This document shows, in pieces, positions 11,601 through 22,689 of a stretch of 64,000 bases of DNA. This DNA is from Dioszegia crocea. Its lineage: Eukaryota; Basidiomycota; Tremellomycetes; Tremellales; Bulleribasidiaceae. Location: the NCBI GenBank assembly GCA_001600615.1, contig BCKK01000005.1:1141559-1205558 (forward strand), written 5' to 3'. The number at the start of each line of letters is the position of its first letter. Within the stretch, counting starts at the first letter, position 1. A model generated the notes under the pieces. It saw only the letters and a list, made by a program, of their open reading frames with translations, was not told the DNA's origin and searched no databases. A program made the position numbers and the translations under genes.

Positions 11601-13072
11601 GAGACCGTACATCTCCGTCGCAGCTGCAGAATGTCGCAGCGCTCGATCTTGGGCATAATCGCGGCGTAATGAGTCGTATATACCCGAAGCGAAGCGATAG
11701 TCGCGCAGCATGAATGCAAAGTCTGCCAGGCGCCTCGTAAGCGATTCGACAGCAGCAGTAGGGTAACTGAGGGTATCAGCTGATTTTATCGCTGACCGCC
11801 TCCGCTACTCATAGACTTACTACCCCTTGACGGTATTGTATCCCGAGGCAGTGACGTTGGGGGCTGGACTCGAAGGCTTGCTGCCAAAGAACTTTCTTCC
11901 AGCTCCAAATAACCGTCCCGTTATTCCTCTCCGATTGGCATGATACACCTCGTTCCACTCCCTCACTCGCGCCTCCATCCACGGTAGAAGACTCTGCACG
12001 ACCAGCTCCCTTACTAGCGCCACAAGCCGCTGGGTATCCTCCGGAGACAGCTTTGAACCGTAGAGTTTCCGCCGGACAGGTCGGGAGGGCGACGAAGGGG
12101 TGTTATTTATTGGTTCTTCCCCCATGGCTTCTGCTGCAGCGGACATTGGGGAAAGAGTAAGGGACGAGAGTGCCGAGGCGTAGATCTGGGAGATGGCGGA
12201 TGGGGCGCGTGTAGCCTCGTCGGGCGTAAGAGGTCGGGCGAGGGGATTGGAGGGGTGGGTCCGCACGTCTGGAGAGGGCGGTGGAGACAGCATCGGGCTT
12301 CGGGAGTTTATGACGAGGAGGGTGGAATGTGGGCCATAGGTCTTCTTGACTGCAGCGAGGAGCTCAGTTGCCCTGGGAATTAGCTGGGTCCCTGTGTTAA
12401 ATACAAACTCACCCTGCGGTATCCTGTCCTTGACGCGCAACGTCATGAATGACCACAAAGAACTTCATGACGTTCACCGCATCCATCCAGGGCACAGTCT
12501 GCACGGCTCCAATGTGCTGCTGCACCAGTCTTCGCATTGAGAGCAAGGGATCAGCCTCAGCGGTAGAGATGGCGAAGAGGACTGCGACTGGATGGTTGAA
12601 TGTCTCGTACGCTGCTACAGGTCGAGATGAGAGCAGGAGCGATCTTGCCAAAGAGTAATGCTGTTCCTCGTCTACGCAATAAGCACATATATCGCGATCC
12701 TATCAGATAGACCTACCAGGTCGTCGCGTCCCCACGTAGCTTCCAATCATGTCTACCACCATATCGGGCATAGGCGCCCCAGCGCCTGGATTTGGGAAAA
12801 TCGAATCAAAGCTGATGAAGCGTAAAGGGAATGAGGGGTGTATGGTGGGCGTGAGAGTCGACGATAGTACCGAGACTGATGATCAGCTGTCAAGGCCCAA
12901 CTTGTACGGGCAGGAGTTGCTCACCTCGCTCTGTCCCGCCCTCCCATGGTCGAAGGAGCTCTTCTAAACCCCTACACCCGTTGGCCTCGCACGATAGCTT
13001 TACATCGTCTGATGAGAGGATAGCTACGCGCGGTGAGAGCGGCTGGATGATGGACAGGGGCGGAGAAGGCAT
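8615..13072 (-). CDS. TRS85: TRAPP complex subunit TRAPPC8 / Trs85
   Basis: A subunit of TRAPP III, the exchange-factor complex for Rab1/Ypt1 in ER-Golgi traffic and autophagy. The start at 13072 gives MPSPPLSIIQPLSPRVAIL, followed by SCEANGCRGLEELLRPW. The next exons read VGTRRPDEEQHYSLARSL, YETFNHPVAVLFAISTAEAD and VPWMDAVNVMKFFVVIHDV, the Trs85 N-terminal domain. The middle has a Ser/Pro-rich insert and then alpha-solenoid sequence (LADFAFMLRDYRFASGIYDS, ATEMYGLSLLL). The C-terminal half is beta-sandwich-like (PTIDINEIQIETIPEVQ, VGIEGLEVVLNEPG) and closes with TGTLEPNSAKLVN, EPGVLELDGWSLDVETG and GGQVQIVV at 8615. About ten short introns interrupt it, so the protein is about 1250-1300 residues. 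The whole length agrees with TRAPPC8. Confidence 0.9.
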
Positions 13073-13609
13073 AGTTGGAGCCAGAGACCGCTATAGGTGC
13101 GTGATAGGGTTGAGATTAGGAATGTTGTGAATTGCTGAACCCGCAGGTTGCATTGCTGAACTCAGAATCAGGCGCCTAGCAGGCACGGGGAATACCAGCT
13201 GATGCTGAGCTATTAGGCCAAGGGTCTTCAAGCTTCTCCATTCTGCCTAGCTCATACACATGGTGCGCATATGTCCTGCGCCCGCGGACCATAAGTCGCC
13301 ATTTGCATCAATGCAAGTGGAGCACTGCTCAATATGTACGGTAGGGCCGGACGCTCTTAACGATATGTCCACTCGAATTGCAGACCCATCACCCCGTCTA
13401 CCCATTTCTAACGCCTCGACCCTTATTAATCCGCTTCATGAGGCCACCTGCTAGACCAATACACCCCTAGACACTCCCTTAGCTGCACCTCAGCCTCGCC
13501 GGCCTGAAGCAACCCCCCCGACACCCGGTCCCCCTCCCTACTCTTCATCCCCAAACGCCCAGCCACAAGCCTCGCAATCAGGGGCTCTCTCACTGCGGAC
13601 ATCCCACCC
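13073..13609. other. TRS85 upstream region and 3' side of the first F-box-like gene
   Basis: 537 bp between two minus-strand genes. The part next to 13073 should contain the TRS85 promoter. No TATA box, repeat or conserved ORF is seen. Confidence 0.45.
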
Positions 13610-14983
13610 TCATCTCCCAAACCACCCCTTCTGCTCGAACGTCCAACCGCAAGCCTCACACGCTGGACTCTCAGGGGAAGATTTCCATAAAGAGATCCCC
13701 TCCAGCTCTCCCAGCCTCAATTTCTTCCTCTCCTTCTTATCAGCCCTGACGACCTCGGCAAGAATCGACGCCTCCTCGTCAAGTACGCAGGTAAGCACCT
13801 TGGTCGAGGCTGCAGGATTATAAGAGGCGATAGCCGGCGACGTATACCGATTACTGCTGGAGTAAATTTCGATATTGAACCGACGTGAGAAACGGGCTTG
13901 TCGGAGTTTTGTATGGTATTGGTAGAGCCGTATAGTCATGTTCCGGCAGAGCTCGTTGGTGGTGTGCTCGGTCCGGACGCCATTTTCGACGAGCCACCGC
14001 GTCCGATGACCGGTGTTGGCGGCTCGTATGTCGCTGAAGGGGGTGAGGTGCATGGTGAAGAGGGGCGCAGTGGGAGAGGGATTGGGATGTCCCGGACTGG
14101 CCCAGTCGAGGGACAAGGGAGATGCGAATGGCCCAGCGAAGCTTCGCTGGCAGTAGTGGGTGATGGGTGCCGTGCGGAAGACATGCATGAGCATGCCGCT
14201 GCAGTACTCAATGAGTTGAGTCATGTTTCCCATCTCGCCAGAAGGGAGTGGAAGATCAAAGTCCTTCCCCGCTTTGGCTAAACCCTCCCACAAGGTATCG
14301 TGCCCGCCGAAAATTGCGCAAATGGCAAGGCGGGATAACTTGGGGAAGCGTTTGACAGGGTTGAGGCCGTTGCCACCGAGAAGCAGAGCAAGGCTGCTCG
14401 AGGCGTCGAAAAGTTCGTACGACGCCTGGTTCGCCGCTTGGTTGAGCGCCGTCGTAAATGGGAGGCCAGAGCCATTCACGTCCCAGTTACGGGGGTCGTC
14501 CATTATCGCGACATAGCCCGGGTCGGCGCCCTTCCACCGATACTCCAGGTTGATGCTCCGTATATTGGCAAGATGCTCCGCTTTGCTTCTCACTTGGGGG
14601 TGTGCCGGACCGCGGGAAAGTTGCTGTACGAAGCGGCGTAGGTCATCGACAATGACGTGCCTGTATAGATGATACGACGCGGCGTGGTTGAAGGGCTGCA
14701 AGACGTCAGCTACGGGAAAAGGAAAAGAGTAGCGTGTTGGGAGGCTTACTATGCTTGTCCTCATGAGTACCGCCAGATCCGTAGCCCGTATATCTTTCCT
14801 CGTTATCATACCCGGAGAGGCCTCATGAGAGAGATGTTGAAGATGTTCGGTGTGTTCATCTTGTCCATCGTCGATATAGGCGTACTCCTCCTTGGTGAGC
14901 CCGCTCATGGCTTTGGGAACACGAGGAGCGAGGAAGCTGCAGATATGACTCCATGTTTCAGGCTTTAGGCGATCGTAAGACAT
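13610..14983 (-). CDS. F-box-like protein of an unrecognised fungal family, tandem copy 1
   Basis: I do not recognise this as a named family. It starts MSYDRLKPETWSHICSFLAP, an F-box-like first helix, then has an insert (GLTKEEYAYIDDG) and TDLAVLMRTSIV, resembling the second F-box helix. ASYHLYRHVIVDDLRRFVQQ follows, a pattern common just after fungal F-boxes. The conserved middle holds INLEYRWKGADP, ITHYCQRSFAGPFASPL, LFTMHLTPFSDIRAANTGHR and TRWLVENGVRTEHTTNELC. The C-terminus has a CxxC pair in SPACEACGWTFE. One 54-nt intron (14696-14749) lies after RTSI. It is a multiple of three and has no stop, so retained transcripts stay in frame. About 440 residues. Copies 2 and 3 follow upstream on the same strand. 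A role as a Skp1-binding adaptor is only an inference. Confidence 0.78.
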   Translation of the reverse strand: MSYDRLKPETWSHICSFLAPRVPKAMSGLTKEEYAYIDDGQDEHTEHLQHLSHEASPGMITRKDIRATDLAVLMRTSIVSLPTRYSFPFPVADVLQPFNHAASYHLYRHVIVDDLRRFVQQLSRGPAHPQVRSKAEHLANIRSINLEYRWKGADPGYVAIMDDPRNWDVNGSGLPFTTALNQAANQASYELFDASSSLALLLGGNGLNPVKRFPKLSRLAICAIFGGHDTLWEGLAKAGKDFDLPLPSGEMGNMTQLIEYCSGMLMHVFRTAPITHYCQRSFAGPFASPLSLDWASPGHPNPSPTAPLFTMHLTPFSDIRAANTGHRTRWLVENGVRTEHTTNELCRNMTIRLYQYHTKLRQARFSRRFNIEIYSSSNRYTSPAIASYNPAASTKVLTCVLDEEASILAEVVRADKKERKKLRLGELEGISLWKSSPESPACEACGWTFEQKGWFGR

Positions 14984-15359
14984 GGCGCAGATGGGTGGGA
15001 AAGTTGTTGGAGTCGCAAACTCAAGTGTAGCCGCAAAGGCCAAGTGGCAGCACTGTTCGCGCTTCCGTCGGAAGCCTGAGCCATGGCCCAGAGCCCTCGG
15101 AGCCTGGACAACTAGGTTGGACCAAGCTCGAACCCAGTGCGTTAGCATGTATGTCATACCATGGAGCAGAGCTCAATATATATATCTACGTGCCATAACT
15201 AACAACTCCCCACCGAAACTCCCCATTCATGAGTCATTCGTATCGTCACCTTTCTTGTCCGTCCGCTTCCCATATGATTTTCCGCCCACCCTCCCTTCCC
15301 TCCTCTCAGCTAGCCACTATCTCGCAGTATTCGTCCCCATAGCGATCTCTCCCGCCAGA
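14984..15359. promoter_or_regulatory. Promoter region of F-box-like copy 1, with TATA-like run
   Basis: 376 bp between copies 1 and 2. TATATATAT lies at 15177-15185, 194 bp upstream of the copy 1 ATG on the minus strand, so it could act as a TATA element if the 5' leader is long. Its function is an inference. Confidence 0.4.
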
Positions 15360-16783
15360 TTACTTCCCAGTCCACCACTCCGTCTGCTCGATTGCCGCCC
15401 CCGCAGCCTTATCCTCATGCTCGTACGCCCAATGACACGCCTCGCACGCCGGACTCTCCCGCGCAGGCCGCCATCTGACGATGCCCTCCGGCGATTTCAG
15501 ATCTACAGCCCGCCGTTCCTTATCCTCCGAAAGCCAAATTGCATCAACGATGTCTCCCTCCTCTTCCAGCTTGGTATCGAAGATCGCCGGGGGGTTCTCG
15601 TCGTCTCCGAATGGCACGCCCGGGAGATGATGATGATCGCTGCTGGCAAAGATTTCGATTTTGTAATTACCGTCCGTGATTCCCTTCGCAAGGTAAAGTT
15701 TCTCGTCGAGCTCGTCGAGCAAGCGGGTCGTACTCCGAATGAGTCCGTTGGTTGTGAATACGTTCCGCTGGCGGTTTTCGAAGAGCCAGCGGGTCCGGGA
15801 ACCGAAAGCCGCCCGGACCTGAGAGCTGTTGACGTCTAGGTGGAATGTGAAGAGGGTTGGCGTAGATTTGGGTATAGTGGGATTGAGCCCTAAGATGACA
15901 GGCAGCGATAGGGCTCCGAAGAATCCCCGCTGGCAGTAGTGCAGGAGCGGGGATCGGCGGAAGAATTGCTCCATCGCAAGACTGCAGGTTTCGATGACCT
16001 GGCCCATAGTCTGCGTGGTTTTTGTCGGCCGAGCGGGTGGTTCCGGAATGTGGAGAATAACACACTTGAAGCCGTTTCGTGGGTGGTCAATCACAAATTG
16101 CAGACGCTCGTGAGCTCCGAAGATTGCGGCGACGGAGAGATGACGTAGATTTGGCAGTAGATATGCGTTGGGGGATTTCATGGGAAGCATGACGAACATA
16201 GTAGCGAGCTCCAACGCCTCGATTTCTGCTAGTGCAATCGCCTTCTTCCACCGCAAGATGGTTCCGTTGACATCCCAGTATTGAGGGTCGCCCATTATGG
16301 AGCGGTAGCTCGGCTGAGCGACCTTGTCACCGTATTCGATGTGAAGATTACGGATGCGACGGAGGAGTTGGGCTTTGCTTTGGATATGGGGATGGGCAGA
16401 GGGTCTGTCGTGCATGATGAGGAGTTTGGGGAGGGAGTCGGTGATGACGGTCCGGTAGAGGTGGTAGCTGGCGAGATGATTCATGTCCTAGGCTGGTCAG
16501 CTTGGGGGCCTAAGCTAGTGATGGTTACATCACTCCAGGAAACAATGGAAACGTGGCTTACGATACTGGTTCGCATCAAGATCGCAAGCTCATTCGCCCT
16601 CATATTATCCCTCGTCTTTGCGCCTGGGATAGCATCACACAGCATCGAGATCATCTCGGGGTGTTCATCGGCGCAGTAGGCGTACTCTTCTTTGGTGGCG
16701 CCAGACATAGGGGTAGGTAGTACGGGGACTAAGAAGCTGAGGATGTGGGAGATGATATCGGTTTTGAGCCTGGCGGATGACAT
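15360..16783 (-). CDS. F-box-like protein of the same unrecognised family, tandem copy 2
   Basis: The start at 16783 gives MSSARLKTDIISHILSFLVP, then MSGATKEEYAYCADEHPE and ANELAILMRTSIVS, parallel to copy 1. After one intron (about 16485-16562) come HLASYHLYRTVITDSLPKLL, NLHIEYGDKVAQPSYRSIMG, LRHLSVAAIFGAHERLQFV, LLHYCQRGFFGALSLPVIL, RTRWLFENRQRNVFTTNGL and the CxxC end SPACEACHWAYEHE. It is clearly a paralogue of the genes at 13610 and 17149 but the most diverged of the three: where copies 1 and 3 have QRSFxGPF and DWA, it has QRGFFGALS and GLN. The C-terminus carries a longer tail ending in EWWTGK at 15360. The reading frame is intact. The function is not known. Confidence 0.78.
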
Positions 16784-17148
16784 GACTGGTTGAGATTGCT
16801 CGGTAGATCGCTGGCAGCGGGAGGAGGTGCGATTGAGGGATAGGAGGGTGAATGGTGAATGGGAGACAAGCGATGAAGATGAAAGTGCAGATGAAGGTGA
16901 TGATAAGGTCGAAAGGATGTCAGTGCGCGAAGCTTCGGTCTGCACCCTACCCTCCTTTGAGGACGAATGACACGTCACTACATCATTGTCTACACGGAAA
17001 TTCAGCAGAGATCATAGAACAGAGCCCGGCAGCTACTCACAGACGTCCGCCAAATATTTCACCTCAGAGCCATTGTATGCCATACATGTCGTTCACCGGG
17101 AAAGTGCTTGTCTCATGTCGTCCCGCAGACCCAGATCAGCTCTGTGGC
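16784..17148. other. Spacer between F-box-like copies 2 and 3
   Basis: 365 bp between copies of about the same spacing as between copies 1 and 2 (376 bp), as expected of a head-to-tail duplication. No ORF or motif was recognised. Confidence 0.4.
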
Positions 17149-18508
17149 TCATCGGCCCCAGCAGCCCTCTTCCTCAAACACCCATCCACAAGCCTTGCAA
17201 GGGGGACTCTCAGGTGCAGTCTTCCACGAAGAGATCACTCCCAGCTTCTTTATCCCCAGCTTCTGTCGCTCTTCATTGTCCGCGCGAACAATCTCCCTCA
17301 AGATGGTTCCCTCTTCCTCCGGTTTGCACAAAGACACCGTCGTCGGTTGGGAAAGATGTGACGGGACGATCGCAGAATGTCGGTTGCTGCTGGCATACAT
17401 CTCGATATCGAGGTCTAAACGCTGCTGACTTTTTAACAGCGCGTAGTAGTATTTGTAAAGGCGGACGCTGATGCTGAGGCAGAGCTGGTTCGTGGTTCCC
17501 TCGGCCCGCATACCATTCTCAATCAGCCACCGAGTCCTTTGACCGGTGTTGACTGCTCTGACGTCGCTGATAGGGTTGAGATGCATGGTGAATAGGGGGA
17601 TTGTGGGTGCAGGTTGGGCCCCGGCCTTTTGGGCCCAGTCAAAAGTGGCGGGAGGAGAAAAGGGGCCCGAGAAGCTCCGTTGACAGTAGTGCTCAATCGG
17701 AGCCATGCGGAAAACGCGAACAGTAGCCTGGCGACTCATCTCGATGAGCTCGCCCAACTTGCCCGTCACGCCGTTGGGAAGGGTGAGCACAAAGCTTTCG
17801 CCGACCTGAGCTACACCGCCCCATAAAGCGTCGAACCCGCCAAAGATTGAGCCGATGGCAAGACGAGTCAGCCTTGGGACTCATCGTCCGTTTGGGATTT
17901 CCACCTTGGAGCAAGGTGAGGCTGGTCGAGATGTCAAAGGCCTCGTTCACGGCCTGATCCAATGCGTGATTGAGGGTGGTGGTCATCGGGCGACCAGACC
18001 CGAGGAGGAGCCAATTCTGTTTATCCTCCAGAATCGAAATGTAGTCGGGATCATCGCCCTTTCGTCGATACTCCAGAGACATGCTGCGAATGTGTTTCAG
18101 GAGCTCGGCTTTGCTCTCGAGTTGGGGATGTGCCGGGGGATGGGATAATTCTTGGGTGAAACGACGCAAATCATCGATGATTACATTTCTGTACAGATGA
18201 TAGGATGCGAGGTGGTTGAATGCCTAACCAGAGTCAGATTGTAGTCCCAGTCACAAAGCGTTTCGCCAACTTACAATGCTGGTCCTCATCAGCGCCGCTA
18301 GAGCCGGAGCTCGAATATCTTTCCTCAATGTCACCCCCGGTGCAGTAGAATCAGGAAGTGACTGTATGAACTTGATGTGCGTATCGTGTCCATCATCGAG
18401 ATGTGCATATTCGTCCTTGGTGAGTCCGCTCAGGGGTTTAGGTTGCTGAGGTGCTAAGAAGCTGAGGATATGACTCCAGATTTCGGGTTTCAGGGTGTTA
18501 AAGGACAT
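17149..18508 (-). pseudogene. F-box-like family, tandem copy 3, interrupted by a frameshift
   Basis: The start at 18508 gives MSFNTLKPEIWSHILSFLAP, then GLTKDEYAHLDDGHD, LAALMRTSIVS, an intron, and ASYHLYRNVIIDDLRRFTQE. The frame runs to SLTLLQGGNPKRTMSPK near 17875. Copy 1 continues there with FPKLSRLAICAIFGGHDTLW. The matching copy 3 sequence (LTRLAIGSIFGGFDALWGGV) is present but in another frame, so one or more bases were gained or lost between about 17872 and 17893. From there the rest is open: LTLPNGVTGKLGEL, IEHYCQRSFSGPFSPPA, TRWLIENGMRAEGTTNQLC and the CxxC end SPPCKACGWVFEEEG at 17149. I found no plausible intron that restores the frame. It is either a young pseudogene or a sequencing error. 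Apart from this it is as well preserved as copy 1, its closest relative here. Confidence 0.7.
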
Positions 18509-19263
18509 GGTGCCAGTCCTGTATTTGGGAGCGGTATCTGGAACGGTGTAGCGAGTGGGTCTCAGCGCCTGATTGCGGGACAATAGGCAGTGGTACTCAT
18601 AGATGTTACAATCATCGAGCTCGAGCTTGAGTTCGGCGGATGTCTCACTTTCCGTCGGAAGCGCGGTAAAGGCTGATAGCTGTGCCTGTATATCACACGT
18701 CACCCAGGCTGTTAACCCCCCTAGAGGAATTTCGCCACGCCTCAGCAAATTGCCTCTCTTTCATCCAAATGCAATGAGTCACTACTATCAGATCGACGCT
18801 GGAGAGCTCACCATAACGTGGGTACGCTGCCGCGTACAGTGCTCCATCCCATCGGCCGCGAAGTGTCGCCATGACTCGGTCTCAGTGCCACTCAACTAGC
18901 ATGTCAACGCCTCACCTCGACCACCTACTCGACCCCGTCTTCTGAATTCTAACCTGTCTGCACGACTGACACCTATCTCTCTCCCCAATCCTACCCCAGA
19001 TCCGACATCAGACACGTCGGCAGCCTCTTTCTACGCTGCCCTCGTCACGTTTCGTCGGAAGATCAAACCCCTTTTACCTCCCTCTTGACTTTGTACCCTG
19101 CCTCTCCACCACATGCCCTTTCGAGAGCGATTCACGAGGCGGCGGGATAGTCAAGGCGTCGTTACATCTTCCAATTGTCCTGACAGGTCGTTCTGACTTA
19201 TATATGATTGTCAATCCCAAGTTATAGATTATGCAACGAGATACGAAACTTCCGGTTCTCGCC
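18509..19263. other. Upstream region of F-box-like copy 3 and 3' side of SPC98
   Basis: 755 bp. Both neighbours are on the minus strand, so this contains the copy 3 promoter and the SPC98 3' untranslated region. A short AT-rich stretch (tatatatga) is at about 19199. No gene-like frame was found. Confidence 0.4.
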
Positions 19264-22200
19264 TCATCTTCCCTCCTGCCCACTCCTCACACTCCTACTC
19301 TTCCCCCCAGACCGCTTAAACACCCCATTGAAATTAATGCGCACCGCCAAGAATCGGATATCAAGATCTGGATGACTTGCCGCCAGGTGACAGATAGTAG
19401 TGAGCCGATCGCTGAAGGCGTGAGCGGCGGATTTGACGCGATTCCGGATAGACTCTAGAGCGTCGGTGTTGGGTTCGGAACGAGTGCCGATGGGAGTGGA
19501 ATAGAGGCCTCGGGCGGCATCGCGGAGGTGGTCTAGTCGGGTTGCTTCGGTCAGAGACCAGGCGTAGAGATCATCCTGTTGATCAGCGTATGTCCGAGCA
19601 GGAGAAGTGAGAGCAGGTAAGAAGAAGAGAGGTATACGTACAGTCGCAGCGCGGAATTGTAGGATATACTCAAAAGCATCTTGGACCAGATTCAAGAGAA
19701 TCTATAGGGTCAGCCATGACAGTTCCAACTCGCCAACCAGAACTTACCTCTTTATCTTTCCGATGTCCAAGTAGCAACACCTTCTTTACGACGCGATCGA
19801 GATACCCCCTATGCGCCTGGATAAGCGAATCGAGATCGCCTTGCCGCTTTGACGTGAAGTCCATGAAAGCCGACCAAGAGCACTCAATCACTTCAAGCTG
19901 ATAGAAAGCTTGAAGCTGGCGCATAAAATGGACCATCTCCGCTTGGACGATTCGGGCTGAATGCCAGTTATTGCCTAGTTCTAGAATTGGGTCAGCTAGA
20001 TCCTGTCTAATCCCCGGATGCTTTAATTAACCTGGTATCTTCTCAAACAACCTCGAACTGCTCACAACCTTCATCCACCCACTCGACAGCGCAACTTCCA
20101 CCCGCTTGACTCGCCAGAGATGATGGAACAACCGATCATACTCAATCATAGCCTTAGCGTCCAATACAGCATTGAGTGGAGCCTCGACTTTGTACTCTAG
20201 GGCAAAACAATCCCATCCTAGTTCCCCATGCGCGTATTCGAGAATCCGCGCGTCGAGCCGGCGAAGAATATCTGGCGAGTCATACTGAGCGTTGGATCCT
20301 CGGATAGCAGTCTCGAGGTCTGAGGTGAGGTGATGACGATAAAGACTGATTGCAGGTTTGGCTAAGCGAGGTCTGGACAATCAGCAAAACTCGAGACTTG
20401 AGAATGGGAGACTCACGCTATAGCTTCCAAGAGTACCTCTGTAAAGTCTCCAGCGCCGAGCATGAGGTATGACTTCAGCGCGCGAAGATGATCGAGTAGT
20501 CGGAATTTGTCAAAGAAAATCTCTAGGAGTCGGTTACTGGCAATAGCGTAGGCATCATCGATAGACCGCTCCAGCCCGGGTAGATCACTATACTTCAGAG
20601 CTAAAAATCAGCTCTGATCCCATCATTGCCAAATAGCCAAACATACCTCGTCCGGCATTGGCGAGCTTTGCCTGCGTCTCGATCCACTCGCTATCATGAC
20701 ATGTATACCGTATAAAATTCAGACTCCTCCCCGTTGAGAAGATCTTTCCATCAGCTTCATTCCTCCTTTTGGCAAACATACCTTCTTGCCGAAATCCTCA
20801 TTGACAAAACCGGGCACCATAGCTTTTACAAAGACGTATTTCTTTTCCCAGACTTTGCCCGCTTCGTCCCGTCCCATATCTTCCAATCCGCCTCCTCCTT
20901 CGAATCCTACATCCGCATAGGGATTATCGCCTTCTCTTAATGAAGGATCAGGATTGAGCTGAACGAAGAATTCTTGAAAGGGGTCATGTAGGTCTCCTGA
21001 GAAGATCCATTTTTGTAGACTGAGGAAGAATGGCTTGGACACCTGTTTATCAGACTGAGTGATTGATGACGACGTACCTCTTCAAGCACCTGGTCCATGA
21101 AGCGCCGGACGAAGGGGTCGCCATGTCGCGTCCGGGCGTGGATACGTGATACCAGTGCTCCGCCATGTGACGCTGCATTGTCAGCGGGTAAGAAGGGGTG
21201 AAGGGGTCAGACAGAAACTCACCCATCGCATCATCCACTATCTCACTCATCAACCTCATCTTGATCTTGATCTCCTCGGTCCATAATCCCAGGCGCAAGA
21301 GGGTGAGCCCCGATGTCGGTCCGTCAGGCAGAGTGATACTCCCCGACAATTGTGATTCGAGAACAGCGAGCAGGCGATGATATTCCGATAATTCGTGATG
21401 TAGGAAATGACAGAGACTCTGCGAACATCAGCTTGTGTTACGACGTGAGATCCAAGGTGTGCACTCCGCAGCTTACCTGTTCCGTCATGCCACCTTTACT
21501 ACTGCCCGCTGTACGAGAATGGGTAAAATCTGTGACTTTCCGATACATGACCCCCATTTCTGATAATTGAACCAGTATAGTTCTTGTTGGTGCCGATATA
21601 TGTCCATCCTATCCATCAGCGAATTCATCACATTGACGGACATACCTTGATCTCATCCGCCACGATCTCGATCCCGACCACATCACCATCATCCGTCTCC
21701 TTCTCCCCCTTCGCTAATGGAAACCCCACACCGTCCGCCGTCCGCGCAGATTGGGTCGCATATGGATTCTGCTCCTTTGGCGGACGGCGCGCAAAGTGGA
21801 CATACCGCCCGTCGATACCTTGAAGCAAGTAGAGGGTATCCCTCAACAGCAGATCAGACGGAAAGACAGGTTGACCCTGTGCTTTCCGCCATAGTGTCAA
21901 TACGTCCGCTTTGGACTTACCCTTCCCACTCCAAGTATTTGGCAGTGGGATGTTGGGGGTTGATGAGTCGGATAAGGGAAGGCGGGATGAGCTGGCGATG
22001 GGCTGGGCAGTGGGGAAAGTCTTGCTGGAGGCGGGGGNGGGGGNTTTGTCGAAGGATGGAGTATTTGCTGGGTCGAGCTGAGATACAGCCATGAGGAATT
22101 GTAGATGCGGTAGGGGAGATGCAAGCGTTTTCTAGAATCAGTCAGCGAGTGCCCTTGTTGCCTCACAGGATATAGCCTCACGCCCTTCTCCAATTTGCTC

Positions 22201-22689
22201 CATGTTCCTCCGAACCGTAATGCCTTCTCCGCACCCGTCCCGCCTGAGTCTTGTCTTGACGCCGACCGTGACCTGTCAGACTGCGCCAGCATCCTCCGAG
22301 CAGCATCAGGCAGTTGTGATATACCATGTGTTGCCGAGGAGATCCGGCTATGTCAAGTCAGTATGGCCTCATCAGAAATTACACTCTTTTGCGAATCAGA
22401 CTCACCTGCCCATAATCTCATCACAGAACTGCATCAAATCCCTGACTGCCTCCCTCCGCTCTCCTTCAGCTTCATCATCCACCACCACCACGCCAGTCCG
22501 CGAGCCCACTACTGAGCTCCGACCTGAACTCCCTCCTTGGCGATGATCACTCGCATGCCGTATTCGAGGTGGCGCGAGCGTTGGGACAAGGCTGTAGATG
22601 AGCGACTCAAGTGGTGGTCGTGAAGAGCTTGAGATTGGCCGAGGACGCGGAGCAGTCGATGAGCTCGTCCTGCTTTCTGGTCTTGACAT
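19264..22689 (-). CDS. SPC98: Gamma-tubulin complex component 3 (Spc98/GCP3)
   Basis: A core subunit of the gamma-tubulin complex that nucleates microtubules at the spindle pole body. The start at 22689 opens a Ser/Arg-rich N-terminus (MSRPESRTSSSTAPRPRP). Grip-motif landmarks follow: LFFSLQKW-like sequence as FFLSLQKWIFSGDLHDPFQE, WEKKYVFVKAMVPGFVNED, GKIFSTGRSLNFIRYTCHD (GCP3-specific phase IFSTGKSLNFIR), and the GCP C-terminal block MVHFMRQLQAFYQLEVIECS with DLDSLIQAHRGYLDRV. It ends at 19264. About nine short introns are present. Two ambiguous bases (22038, 22044) sit in a poly-G-rich coding stretch of the N-terminal half. GCP2/Spc97 is the alternative; the order and the IFSTGRSLNFIRYT motif favour GCP3. 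Confidence 0.88.
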
